DNA of 64,000 nt from Paenisporosarcina sp. OV554. GTDB lineage: Bacteria; Bacillota; Bacilli; Bacillales_A; Planococcaceae. The position numbers and the translations under genes are program-made. The first letter of the stretch is position 1, and each line of letters begins with the position of its first letter. The stretch covers positions 1-64,000 of the forward strand of contig NZ_QBUC01000004.1 of the NCBI RefSeq assembly GCF_003058165.1, given 5' to 3'. Below, piece by piece: positions 1 to 7,637 of the stretch. The notes under the pieces are model-generated. The model did no database searches. It saw nothing but the letters and a program-made list of their open reading frames with translations, and was not told where the DNA came from.

Positions 1-151
1 TGTTAGATCGAATAACACATAAGGCTAATATTATCGATATGAATGGCGAGAGCTATCGCCTCAAAGAGACCTTTGAATCTCAATCGATCTAAGTAAAGGG
101 TGGTCAACTTTTACGTGAGCGACATGGTCAACTTTTGGGTTGACGTTTACA
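1..151 (+). mobile_element. Right end of an IS21-family insertion sequence (partial)
   Basis: The window opens inside an IS21-type element. After the helper gene stop at 92 there are two copies of TGGTCAACTTTT (101-112 and 125-136) and the outer end reads into ACGTTTACA near 151. Multiple short repeats close to the terminus are typical of IS21-family ends. The left part lies outside the window, so completeness and target duplication cannot be judged. Confidence 0.7.
3..92 (+). CDS. istB: IstB-like ATP-binding transposition helper, C-terminal fragment
   Basis: Only the last 29 codons are present; the gene begins left of the window. The tail contains LDRITHKANII and MNGESYRLKET, which matches the conserved C-terminus of IstB, the AAA+ helper that works with the IstA transposase in IS21-family elements. 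The stop is followed directly by the repeat-rich IS end, as expected for istB being the distal gene. Whether the full gene is intact cannot be seen. Confidence 0.65.
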   Translation, partial: LDRITHKANIIDMNGESYRLKETFESQSI

Positions 152-275
152 AATATGAATAAATGTATAAGTCGAACGTATTTTATTCAGCTATATTAAT
201 TACCTAATAAATGAAATTCCAGTTGATAGTATGGATAGAGTTGCTACAATTCATCTTTCAATTAATTAAATAACC

Positions 276-315
276 AAAAAGGGAATCTACTAATAATTAT
301 TGTAGTTCCCTTTTT
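276..315. terminator. Hairpin terminator, probably bidirectional
   Basis: AAAAAGGGAA and TTCCCTTTTT form the outer stem, with TCTAC/GTAG inside and an AT loop. No intact gene precedes it, so it is probably left over from a disrupted gene. Confidence 0.45.
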
Positions 316-400
316 ATTTATTTCTTCATATTTGCTTGCATTATTTCGGTACTTTTCTCAACATGAAGCCAGAATTGAGGACAACGGCTTGGTGCAAAAA

Positions 401-450
401 TGACTGCCTACATTTCAGATACAAAAAAGAATCTGAAACATAGACAGCCA
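401..450. repeat. 20-bp inverted repeat
   Basis: The arms TGACTGCCTACATTTCAGAT and its near complement (GT-type differences only) are separated by a 10-base A-rich loop. There is no T run, so it is not a typical terminator; it may be a mobile-element remnant. Confidence 0.4.
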
Positions 451-984
451 TTGCAATATGATTTGTTTACATGAATCCTTCATTTGAGGTATCCGTTATG
501 TATGCCCTTGTTAAATGTGATTCTCTCAAATCAACACACCTACTACACTACTATTGCCCCCATGAGTTCATACAATTCGATTTAAAGCCTTTTGCGTTAT
601 ATCGTTAATACATATCCATCTATAGTGGAACTCTGTAAAATCATACTCTGTGATGTGTTCTGCGTTGCCTTAACAACTCAATTCGTCCACTCCTAGCCTT
701 TTATGGTCGCTAACACCATTCACACTCAAAGCGAAACAAGGAACGCTTATATAGAGTGCTAGACGTTTGTTTGCAAAGGGAACGTCATAACCGGTCAAGT
801 TTAGTTTTAATTCGTGTTACTAGGTTTCCACGAACGAGTTTTTGCTAAAAAAGGCAATAGCAAACTAGACCTTTGACATTTCAGCTTTTTTTGAAGTAAA
901 ATGAAGGCTATCAAACTCATATTTAATTTGGTTTAAATTTTCTCAGGATTTAAACGGTATATATGTATGGGTACATTTTTCACA

Positions 985-1016
985 AAGTCACCTATTCAAG
1001 TAGGTGGCTTTTTCTT
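985..1016 (+). terminator. Rho-independent terminator (plus strand)
   Basis: CACCTA (989-994) pairs with TAGGTG (1001-1006), followed by GGCTTTTTCTTTT. It faces away from the integrase gene stop at 1041 and may also end that transcript. Confidence 0.5.
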
Positions 1017-1040
1017 TTGTCACTTAATGCATTGCTAACA

Positions 1041-2006
1041 CTAAAGATAATCTCTTAATTTATCCGCTATATCTGTTAATTCGGTATGTAGGTATTTAGT
1101 AGTCACAGATAAATCGTTATGTCCCAGTGCCTTTGAAACTAACAGCAAATCATTGGATTTTGCATATAAGTTTTTTGCAAATCCACGTCTCAACGCATGC
1201 GGATTTATATTATTGATTCCATACTTCAATGTGTATTTCCTAAGTTGCTTTTGAATCGAATTAGACGTAATGGAATTTGTTGTTGGCTTTCCTTTAATCG
1301 TAATAAATAAATTATTATTATCTTCTTTGTATTCACCTCTAATCAAACCGTTTTGTTTTATCATAATTTGTAATAGATAAGCCACTTGTTCATCTATCGG
1401 TAAAATTAAACCTTTATGATTTTTCATTACTTCTCCATCAAGTTGTAATCTTTGCTTAACAAAGTCAACGTGCTGTTCCTTCATACGTGCAATTGTTCCA
1501 ATCCGTAATCCACTACGATACATCAATAAAATAGCTGTAGCATTTCTTAAATCAATGAACTTTGTATAGTCGAGAACAGATAATAGTAAATTCACATCAT
1601 CATCTGTTGCCCCTACCTTTATTTCTGTATCTACTTTGATATTTACTGACCTCCAAAACCTATTAGCAAGCCATCCATTATCAAAACAACGTCCTAGAAA
1701 TGCTTTAAAACACTTTAAACGAGTTAATTTAGTCATATTAGCAACGTTCATCTGTGCCAGCCACGAATATATAATGTCACTCGTTATATCTACCAAGTAC
1801 TCAACTTTAGTATCTCTAGTAAAGTAGTGAACAATTGTACGGTAATCGTATAACGTTCTTTCACGACAACCACCGACTTCAAGTTGCTTTAAAACGACTG
1901 TCAATGCTTGTTCAATTTGTAAGTCATTACGTTTCTCTGGCTGTTTTCTTACTGCGAATAGCGGTTGTTCAATTTGGATATCAAATATCCCCTTCTTTTT
2001 GGACAA
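1041..2006 (-). CDS. Tyrosine recombinase / integrase
   Basis: Site-specific recombinase of the phage-integrase family, 321 residues. The N-terminal half carries a SAM-like core-binding region. The catalytic half shows the first Arg in SGLRIG (near residue 168), the HxxR box in HALRR (about 270-273), the second His in LGHND (about 296) and the nucleophilic Tyr in TKYLH (about 305). I chose a TTG start at 2006 because GGAGGTG lies nine bases upstream; an in-frame GTG at 2024 has a poorer site. The gene lies about 120 bp from the 3' end of tRNA-Arg and is read away from it, the usual arrangement for an integrase at a tRNA attachment site. No excisionase or phage genes are visible, and the rest of any element lies left of the window. 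Confidence 0.85.
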   Translation of the reverse strand: MSKKKGIFDIQIEQPLFAVRKQPEKRNDLQIEQALTVVLKQLEVGGCRERTLYDYRTIVHYFTRDTKVEYLVDITSDIIYSWLAQMNVANMTKLTRLKCFKAFLGRCFDNGWLANRFWRSVNIKVDTEIKVGATDDDVNLLLSVLDYTKFIDLRNATAILLMYRSGLRIGTIARMKEQHVDFVKQRLQLDGEVMKNHKGLILPIDEQVAYLLQIMIKQNGLIRGEYKEDNNNLFITIKGKPTTNSITSNSIQKQLRKYTLKYGINNINPHALRRGFAKNLYAKSNDLLLVSKALGHNDLSVTTKYLHTELTDIADKLRDYL

Positions 2007-2038
2007 AGAAAAAAGCACCTCCACCTACAATTCTTTAG

Positions 2039-2067
2039 TACAGAAACTCGACTGACCGAGTACTGTA
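2039..2067. repeat. Inverted repeat between integrase and tRNA-Arg
   Basis: TACAG plus ACTCG pair with CGAGT plus CTGTA around a six-base loop. It sits between the integrase start and the tRNA 3' end and lacks a T run. It could be an integrase arm site or a processing hairpin; function unknown. Confidence 0.4.
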
Positions 2068-2124
2068 ATATTGAATCATAAGCGAAAGTGCTTATTTCTC
2101 TAATTATAACGCCATAAAACTTTA

Positions 2125-2198
<74 letters not shown>

Positions 2199-2270
2199 TT
2201 GTGAAATTCAGTTCGTTTCAGAACTGAAGGACAATACTTATTATAGAAATGATACCACCTAATGTCAACA

Positions 2271-2780
2271 TTATTTTTCAGTAAACGAAAACTTTTTTTG
2301 TTCGAGTTCTTTATGCTCATTTGAAAAGAACGTTACAACCCACTTTGCAGATAACTTTTCAATGATTGCATAGCTTTTTTCTTTGCGTCCTCTTGGCAAT
2401 TCCAAGCTGCCTGGATTGACGAAAAGAATACCATCTATTAGTTCTGCCCCTAATAAATGAGAATGCCCGAAGAGAACCATATCGGCTCCGACTTCTTGGG
2501 CTCGGTAACTAAGTGGCATCATGGTGGATTTCACTTGCCATAAGTGACCGTGTGTCATTAAAACTTTTACTCCGTTAACTTCGGTGAAAACTTCAGCAGG
2601 AAAAGATGAATCCCAGTCACAATTGCCACCTACGACGAAAGCATCTTGTAGCGATTCATGTTGTTTGTCGAGTTCACTGTCTCCGCAATGAAAGACAGCA
2701 TCTACAGTACTTACTGCATGCCTGACTTGATCAATTGAAACCGTTTCTCCATGTGTGTCACTCATCACTACAATACGCAT
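2271..2780 (-). CDS. YfcE-type metallophosphoesterase (YsnB homologue)
   Basis: 169-residue calcineurin-like phosphodiesterase. The metal-binding motifs are visible in order: SDTHG at the N-terminus, FHCGDSE, GGNCD, MTHGH and FGHSH, which together bind a dinuclear metal centre. Family members hydrolyse phosphodiester bonds in vitro; the cellular substrate is not known from sequence. The start is supported by AAGGTGG upstream. It is the last gene of a co-directional run rph-rdgB-yfcE, 12 bp after rdgB, the same order as rph-ysnA-ysnB in B. subtilis. Confidence 0.9.
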   Translation of the reverse strand: MRIVVMSDTHGETVSIDQVRHAVSTVDAVFHCGDSELDKQHESLQDAFVVGGNCDWDSSFPAEVFTEVNGVKVLMTHGHLWQVKSTMMPLSYRAQEVGADMVLFGHSHLLGAELIDGILFVNPGSLELPRGRKEKSYAIIEKLSAKWVVTFFSNEHKELEQKKFSFTEK

Positions 2781-2792
2781 CCACTCGCCACC

Positions 2793-3389
2793 TTATCTCA
2801 ACAAGTTTGGTAATTCTTCTTCGATTTTCTTAATCGCGTTTCCACGATGAGAAATAGCCGCTTTTTCTTTAGGTTGTAACTCCGCCATCATTTTCCCTAG
2901 AGCTGGTACATAGAAAATCGGATCGTAGCCAAAGCCATTTATTCCTTTTCGATCATGTGCAATGACGCCTTCGCACGTACCAAAGGCAGTTTTAGTTTCC
3001 ATGTTTGGTCCAGCTAAAGCAATGGCACAACAGAAACGAGCTGTACGTTTATTGTCATCTACATGTGCAAGTTCGGTCAACACTTTTTCTATATTGGCCT
3101 CATCACTTTTATCCAATCCTGCATACCTTGCAGAATAGACCCCTGGCGCGCCGTCTAAAGCGTCGATTTCAAGACCGCTATCATCTGCAATGACAAATGT
3201 TTGTAAGTGTTCTGCAAGCGCCTCCGCTTTTAAAATCGCGTTTTCTGCAAACGTCGTCCCTGTTTCTTCAACGTCCATATCTTGCGCCACATCATGAAGT
3301 GTCAAAACTTCAAAACCGTATGGATTGAAAATGGCTTCAAAGTCTTTTGCTTTGCCTTTATTCTTAGTTGCGATAATTACTTGTTTCAT
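2793..3389 (-). CDS. rdgB: dITP/XTP pyrophosphatase (non-canonical purine NTPase)
   Basis: 198-residue HAM1/RdgB-family nucleotide pyrophosphatase that removes inosine and xanthosine triphosphates from the nucleotide pool. The N-terminal ATKNKGK phosphate-binding motif, [20 protein letters not shown] and the C-terminal SHRGNA motif are all intact and the length is normal. The start codon overlaps the rph stop by four bases (ATGA type), so the two are translationally coupled. Confidence 0.95.
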   Translation of the reverse strand: MKQVIIATKNKGKAKDFEAIFNPYGFEVLTLHDVAQDMDVEETGTTFAENAILKAEALAEHLQTFVIADDSGLEIDALDGAPGVYSARYAGLDKSDEANIEKVLTELAHVDDNKRTARFCCAIALAGPNMETKTAFGTCEGVIAHDRKGINGFGYDPIFYVPALGKMMAELQPKEKAAISHRGNAIKKIEEELPNLLR

Positions 3390-4144
3390 GATAATACACC
3401 TGAATTTCCACCGATTCTCTCAGCAATTTCGCCGAGCACTTCTTTTTGAATCGACACTAGTTGTTGAATTCCTTCATCACCTAGATCAAGGAGTTCGTTT
3501 AATTGTTTTCTTGTAAACGTAGCTTCTTCACCAGTACCTTGTAATTCAACAAATTGGCCAGAACCTGTTTGAATAATATTCATATCCACGTTAGCAGAAG
3601 AATCTTCTACGTAGTTTAAATCCAAGATAGCACCTAGATGCTCATCAATACCTACGCTCGTAGCAGCTAAGAAATCAGTGACAGGGAAAATCGGCAGTTG
3701 TTTTTCATCTTGCAATTTTGCAATAGCCATAGTCATAGCAACAAACGCTCCTGTAATAGAAGCTGTGCGTGTACCCCCATCTGCTTGGATGACATCACAA
3801 TCAATCCACAATGTGCGTTCGCCCAAAGCTTCTAAATTTACTACCGCTCGCAATGCTCGTCCAATAAGGCGTTGAATTTCCATCGTACGCCCACCGATTT
3901 TGCCTTTTGATGCTTCACGTTGTGTTCGAGAACCAGTTGCTCGAGGTAACATAGAATACTCTGCTGTAATCCATCCTTTACCTTGCCCGCGTAAGAAATG
4001 TGGTACACGTTCTTCGATTGTTGCCGTACAAATTACTTTTGTTTGCCCGACTGTTATCAACACAGAACCTTCTGGGTGTACCAAGTAATCCTTCTCAATT
4101 GTTACTGGTCTTAGTTCTTTTATATTTCGTCCATCATGTCTCAT
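3386..4144 (-). CDS. rph: Ribonuclease PH
   Basis: 252-residue phosphorolytic 3'-5' exoribonuclease that trims the 3' ends of tRNA precursors. The sequence begins [14 protein letters not shown] as in the family, has [14 protein letters not shown], the GRSLR-like segment GRALRAV, and the phosphate-binding [18 protein letters not shown]. It heads the rph-rdgB-yfcE run and overlaps rdgB by four bases. Length is typical of Bacillales Rph. Confidence 0.96.
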   Translation of the reverse strand: MRHDGRNIKELRPVTIEKDYLVHPEGSVLITVGQTKVICTATIEERVPHFLRGQGKGWITAEYSMLPRATGSRTQREASKGKIGGRTMEIQRLIGRALRAVVNLEALGERTLWIDCDVIQADGGTRTASITGAFVAMTMAIAKLQDEKQLPIFPVTDFLAATSVGIDEHLGAILDLNYVEDSSANVDMNIIQTGSGQFVELQGTGEEATFTRKQLNELLDLGDEGIQQLVSIQKEVLGEIAERIGGNSGVLS

Positions 4145-4209
4145 ATATATTAACTGCCTCCTCGTATACGTTCGCGCACTTATCGTATCACATTTTCTGT
4201 AAACGAATC

Positions 4210-4248
4210 AAAACCCGAAGATTCCTTTTTCAAGGAATTCCGGGTTTT
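4210..4248. terminator. Terminator after murI
   Basis: AAAACCCG and CGGGTTTT flank an inner GGAATTCC-type pairing; T-rich on both strands. It ends the murI transcript and lies just ahead of rph. Confidence 0.65.
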
Positions 4249-5044
4249 ATTTAAACGATATTTGTTCAATCATTGGATTCGATATTTCAAGCCATTTGCT
4301 AATTGTGCTTTTAAACATGGGAATAGAACCAGTTGTGAAGAAAATGTGAGAGTTCGTATTCTCATCTTTCCTTTGCAAATTAAAATAGTTTAGAATCTCT
4401 TCAACATCATCAGCCGTTTCTTCAGCAGACGATAAAACCGTAACATCCGGACCAACCGCTTGTTCTATATGATTTTGTAATAACGGGTAATGCGTACACC
4501 CTAAAATTAACGTATCAAAAGATTCTTTAAGCAATGGTTCGAGTGTTTTGTTTACTAAATCTTTTGCAAAGTCACCTTCATATTCGCCACTTTCAACAAG
4601 CGGAACAAATGAAGGACACGCTAGCGGTACGATATGACACGACGATGATAATGATTTCAAAGCTTGCTCGTAAGCTCCACTTTGAATCGTACCTGACGTG
4701 CCCAATATGCATACTTCTGACCGTTTTGTTGCTTTTATAGCTGCTCTCGCTCCCGGAAAAATAACGCCTACAACTGGGAACGGGCATTTTTTTTGTAATG
4801 ATTCGAGTGCGACTGCTGTAGCAGTATTACATGCCACAACGAGCATTTTTATAGAATGAGCCTTTAATTCTTCTGCCATCTGCCAAGTAAATTTCCGCAC
4901 TTCACTTGCTGAACGCGGGCCATATGGACATCTCGCTGTATCTCCAATGTAGAGAAATTGCTCATTGGGCAACCGTCGCATGAGTTCTTTGACAACTGTT
5001 AAGCCGCCAACACCCGAATCGATCACTCCGATAGGTGCATTCAC
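4247..5044 (-). CDS. racE: Glutamate racemase
   Basis: 265-residue racemase producing D-glutamate for peptidoglycan (and poly-gamma-glutamate in some relatives). The two catalytic cysteines are in VVACNTATA (about residue 73) and LGCTHYPL (about residue 184); the N-terminal IGVIDSGVGGLTV signature is intact. It lies 10 bp after the MarR-family gene, as racE follows ysmB in B. subtilis. Confidence 0.95.
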   Translation of the reverse strand: MNAPIGVIDSGVGGLTVVKELMRRLPNEQFLYIGDTARCPYGPRSASEVRKFTWQMAEELKAHSIKMLVVACNTATAVALESLQKKCPFPVVGVIFPGARAAIKATKRSEVCILGTSGTIQSGAYEQALKSLSSSCHIVPLACPSFVPLVESGEYEGDFAKDLVNKTLEPLLKESFDTLILGCTHYPLLQNHIEQAVGPDVTVLSSAEETADDVEEILNYFNLQRKDENTNSHIFFTTGSIPMFKSTISKWLEISNPMIEQISFK

Positions 5045-5054
5045 GAGACTCGCC

Positions 5055-5510
5055 TCAATCCTCTTTCATTTCTACATGAAGTTTTTGTAATAACATCGAT
5101 AATTGTTGTACTTCTGGCGCATCAAAATCAGACAAAATGTCTTGCAAATAATTTTGACGTTTTTGAATCACTTCTTCAATGACACGTTCGCCTTCTTTTA
5201 ATAGATGAATGCGAACTACACGTCGATCTTGTTCATCACGAACACGCATAACAAGTTGATTTTTTTCCATACGATCTACTAAATCAGTTGTCGTACTGAA
5301 TGCTAAATACATTTTGGTTGAAAGATCACCAATCGTCATATCACCATGTTCAAACAGCCATTGTAGTGCGATAAATTGAGGTGGTGTTACTGTATAATTG
5401 CTTAAAATTTTGCGTCCTTTTTGCTTGATGATACCTGCTATATATCTTAGTTCTTTTTCTAAAAAAGCTACTTGTTCTCGATCATGTTCTTTAGAAATTT
5501 GCTCCGTCAT
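5055..5510 (-). CDS. MarR-family transcriptional regulator (YsmB homologue)
   Basis: Winged-helix MarR-type DNA-binding protein, about 151 residues. The wHTH region runs over FIALQWLFEHGDMTIGDLSTKMYLAFSTTTDLVDRME with the wing at DEQDRRVVRIHLLKEG. Ligand and targets cannot be told from sequence. The start is uncertain: ATG at 5510 fits homologue length and follows GGGAG at a rather long 13-base distance; in-frame starts at 5552 and 5579 lack a ribosome site. It precedes racE closely and follows gerE. Confidence 0.85.
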   Translation of the reverse strand: MTEQISKEHDREQVAFLEKELRYIAGIIKQKGRKILSNYTVTPPQFIALQWLFEHGDMTIGDLSTKMYLAFSTTTDLVDRMEKNQLVMRVRDEQDRRVVRIHLLKEGERVIEEVIQKRQNYLQDILSDFDAPEVQQLSMLLQKLHVEMKED

Positions 5511-5586
5511 TTGCAACTTCCACTCCCTGAATACATTTACTTGTATATTCATTGTGACGTCTTTAGTGGAAATTGGCAAGACCTAC

Positions 5587-5811
5587 TCAGTCGAGTGCTA
5601 GTTCGCCCAGTCGTAAAAGTTCTAAGATTGCTTGTGATCTACCTGATACGCCTAACTTTTGGATGGTATTCGAGATGTGATTTCTCACCGTTTTTTCACT
5701 GATCTTTAGTTGAATAGAAATATCTTTCGTTGAATAATCACGCACTAACAATTGAAAAATCTCTCGTTCTCGTCCTGTTAATAATGAACGATGATGTGCT
5801 CTTTCTGACAA
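5587..5811 (-). CDS. gerE: GerE, late mother-cell sporulation regulator
   Basis: 74-residue LuxR/FixJ-type HTH protein with no receiver domain, the compact form characteristic of GerE. LTGREREIFQLLVRD, STKDISIQLKISEKTVRNHISN and QKLGVSGRSQAILELLRLGEL match the B. subtilis protein closely. GerE acts with sigma-K in the mother cell on late spore-coat genes. Translation starts at TTG (5811), preceded by AGGAGGGG. A sigma-K promoter lies just upstream, so gerE is its own unit rather than part of the thioesterase operon. Confidence 0.96.
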   Translation of the reverse strand: MSERAHHRSLLTGREREIFQLLVRDYSTKDISIQLKISEKTVRNHISNTIQKLGVSGRSQAILELLRLGELALD

Positions 5812-5840
5812 AATACGCCCCTCCTATCCACTCTTCCTTG

Positions 5841-5869
5841 TAACGTATGTAAAAAGAGTAGTGGCGGTG
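5841..5869 (-). promoter_or_regulatory. Sigma-K-type promoter of gerE
   Basis: On the minus strand CACC, a 16-base spacer and CATACGTTA fit the sigma-K pattern mACm-16-CATAnnnTA exactly, about 30 bases ahead of the gerE start. B. subtilis gerE is also sigma-K dependent. Confidence 0.75.
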
Positions 5870-5873
5870 ACGG

Positions 5874-6320
5874 CTATTTGGGTAGGAATAATGATTTTTC
5901 TTCTTCTTTCCAGGGGGAACCTTTTCCAGTGGCTTTATAAATTTGCACAACAGAACCTCTACCTGTGAAAACTGTGTCTCCTTTTTCGTTAGTCGCATGG
6001 TAATGAATGTCGACCGACGAATTGCCAATAGATGCAGCCTTTACATGAATTTGAAGCTTTTCATCAAAGAAAACTTGCTTCACATAATCACATTGGAGAT
6101 CTGCAACAACTGGGATAGTATGCCCTTTCGGATCAAGCCAATCGTTCATTAAACCGATGTGTTTAAAATACTCAATTCTCGCAAATTCAAAATAAGAAAA
6201 ATTATATGTATTGTTCAAATGACCATACATATCCGTGTCACTAAAACGAACTTGAACAGGAACTGAAAAATGGAATCCGCTTGCCCATTGTTGTGGATCT
6301 TGAATATAATCTGCACGCAT
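5874..6320 (-). CDS. Acyl-CoA thioesterase, hotdog fold (YsmA homologue)
   Basis: 148-residue 4-hydroxybenzoyl-CoA thioesterase-like hotdog protein. The family catalytic region VRFSDTDMYGHLNNTYNFSYFEFARIEYF is intact, with Asp in DTDMYGHLNN. It would hydrolyse acyl-CoA thioesters; the substrate is unknown. It lies between sdhB and gerE as ysmA does in B. subtilis. A FadR-like operator directly upstream suggests control with fatty-acid genes. Confidence 0.85.
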   Translation of the reverse strand: MRADYIQDPQQWASGFHFSVPVQVRFSDTDMYGHLNNTYNFSYFEFARIEYFKHIGLMNDWLDPKGHTIPVVADLQCDYVKQVFFDEKLQIHVKAASIGNSSVDIHYHATNEKGDTVFTGRGSVVQIYKATGKGSPWKEEEKSLFLPK

Positions 6321-6352
6321 AATTGTGAGCCCCTTTGATTAAAATAATAAAA

Positions 6353-6370
6353 TGAATGAAGATTCATTGT
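6353..6370 (-). promoter_or_regulatory. FadR-like operator ahead of the thioesterase gene
   Basis: TGAATGAAGATTCATTGT matches the palindromic Bacillus FadR box (TGAATGA-4 bases-TCATTCA) at nearly all conserved positions and resembles the operator at 18661-18694 next to fadR. It lies about 33 bases before the thioesterase start, where a repressor would block transcription. Confidence 0.6.
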
Positions 6371-6525
6371 TATTGTAACAAAGTTTCTTTAGAAGTGAAA
6401 AGGATTTAGTGGAACGGAGTTAGAGTGCATGAAGTTGTAGTAGAAACATAACATTTGGATTTATTTCAAAAGAATACTAGAGGTTTTAAGTCAAATCCAG
6501 ATCTTCTGTTGCGCTTTTATGTGGT

Positions 6526-6848
6526 ATTGTCGCAACTTTTTAGATTATTGTCGCAACTTCTTGAGTTATCGTCGCAACTTTTCTTGTTTTCGTCGCAACT
6601 ATCCAATTTTCTCCTAATTTCACATTTTTCTCGAAACAAAAAACAGCCTCCCGCAAGTGCGAGAGGCTGCCTAATTTCTCGTCGTAACTTTTTGTGTTAT
6701 TGTCGCAACTTTTTAGATTATCGTCGCAAATTCTTGAGCTATCGTCTCAACTTTTCTTGTTATCGTCGCAACTATCCAATTTTCTCCTAATTCCACATTT
6801 TTCTCGAAACAAAAACAGCCTCCCGCAAGTGCGAGAGACTGCCTAATT
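6526..6848. repeat. 21-bp-period intergenic array with hairpin, duplicated cassette
   Basis: Degenerate direct repeats with exact 21-bp spacing and core GTCGCAACTTTT start at 6526, 6547, 6568, 6589 and, weaker, 6610. They are followed by a hairpin (CAGCCTC 6644-6650 / GAGGCTG 6663-6669). The cassette then repeats with units at 6678, 6699, 6720, 6741, 6762 and 6783 and a second hairpin at 6816-6841. It fills the gap between the thioesterase start and the sdhB stop. The hairpins lie downstream of sdhB and probably terminate the sdh transcript. Confidence 0.85.
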
Positions 6849-6858
6849 AGAACTCTTC

Positions 6859-7632
6859 TTAGTCAACCATGTGGTCGCTTCCGAAGAAGTTTTTGAACAT
6901 TTGAACAGATGTATCACGGTTTAGTGCTGCGATTGATGTTGTCAAAGGAATACCTTTTGGACATGCAACTACACAGTTTTGTGAGTTACCACAGTTAGCT
7001 AGTCCACCATCACCCATGATGGCATTTAGACGCTCGTCTCTATTCATGGCACCAGTTGGATGGGCATTCATAAGACGTACTTGTGATAACGGTGCTGGAC
7101 CCATGAAATCTGAACCTGTGTTTACGTTTGGACAAGCTTCCAAACAAACACCACAAGTCATACATTTAGATAGTTCATATGCCCATTGACGTTTACGTTC
7201 AGGCATACGTGGTCCATCGCCTAGATCATAAGATCCATCAATTGGAACCCAAGCTTTAACTTTTTTCAATGAATCAAACATACGAGTACGATCAACGATT
7301 AAGTCGCGTACAACTGGGAATGTTTTCATTGGTTCTAAGCGAATAGGTTGCTCCAATTTGTCAACTAGAGCTGTACATGATTGACGTGGACGGCCATTGA
7401 TGACCATCGAACATGCGCCACATACTTCTTCCAAACAGTTCATATCCCAGTTTACAGGTGTTGTGTGTTTACCATCTGTATTTACTGGATTACGACGAAT
7501 TTCCATTAATCCAGAAATAACGTTCATATTTGGACGATATTCTAACTCGAATTTTTCCCAATAGGGTGTAGAATCCGTTGTATCTTGACGAAGGATCTCA
7601 AAAACGACGGTGTTAGTTGCTGTTGCGTTCAT
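6859..7632 (-). CDS. sdhB: Succinate dehydrogenase iron-sulfur subunit
   Basis: 257-residue subunit that passes electrons from the flavoprotein to the membrane anchor in complex II. Cysteines for the [2Fe-2S] centre lie in CLEEVCGACS and the following QSC; those for the [4Fe-4S] and [3Fe-4S] centres lie in CMTCGVCLEACPN and CGNSQNCVVACPKG. It is the third gene of sdhCAB, five bases after sdhA, and is followed by the hairpins of the 6.5-kb array. Confidence 0.97.
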   Translation of the reverse strand: MNATATNTVVFEILRQDTTDSTPYWEKFELEYRPNMNVISGLMEIRRNPVNTDGKHTTPVNWDMNCLEEVCGACSMVINGRPRQSCTALVDKLEQPIRLEPMKTFPVVRDLIVDRTRMFDSLKKVKAWVPIDGSYDLGDGPRMPERKRQWAYELSKCMTCGVCLEACPNVNTGSDFMGPAPLSQVRLMNAHPTGAMNRDERLNAIMGDGGLANCGNSQNCVVACPKGIPLTTSIAALNRDTSVQMFKNFFGSDHMVD

Positions 7633-7637
7633 GATTA

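Larger units (their letters stand above)
152..1040. other. Gene-poor stretch between IS21 end and integrase
   Basis: No convincing gene is present. It holds a terminator-like hairpin at 276-315 with T runs on both sides, a 20-bp imperfect inverted repeat at 401-450 (arms around TGACTGCC and GGCAGTCA-like sequence), and a hairpin at 989-1006 followed by a T-rich run on the plus strand. A short open stretch ending at about 270 follows the IS end and could be a gene remnant, but I cannot identify it. Confidence 0.4.

Noticed and set aside
6455-6790. 111-residue plus-strand ORF across the 6.5-kb array
   Set aside because: It arises because 21 is a multiple of three; the second cassette is read in another frame and there is no ribosome site at its ATG.
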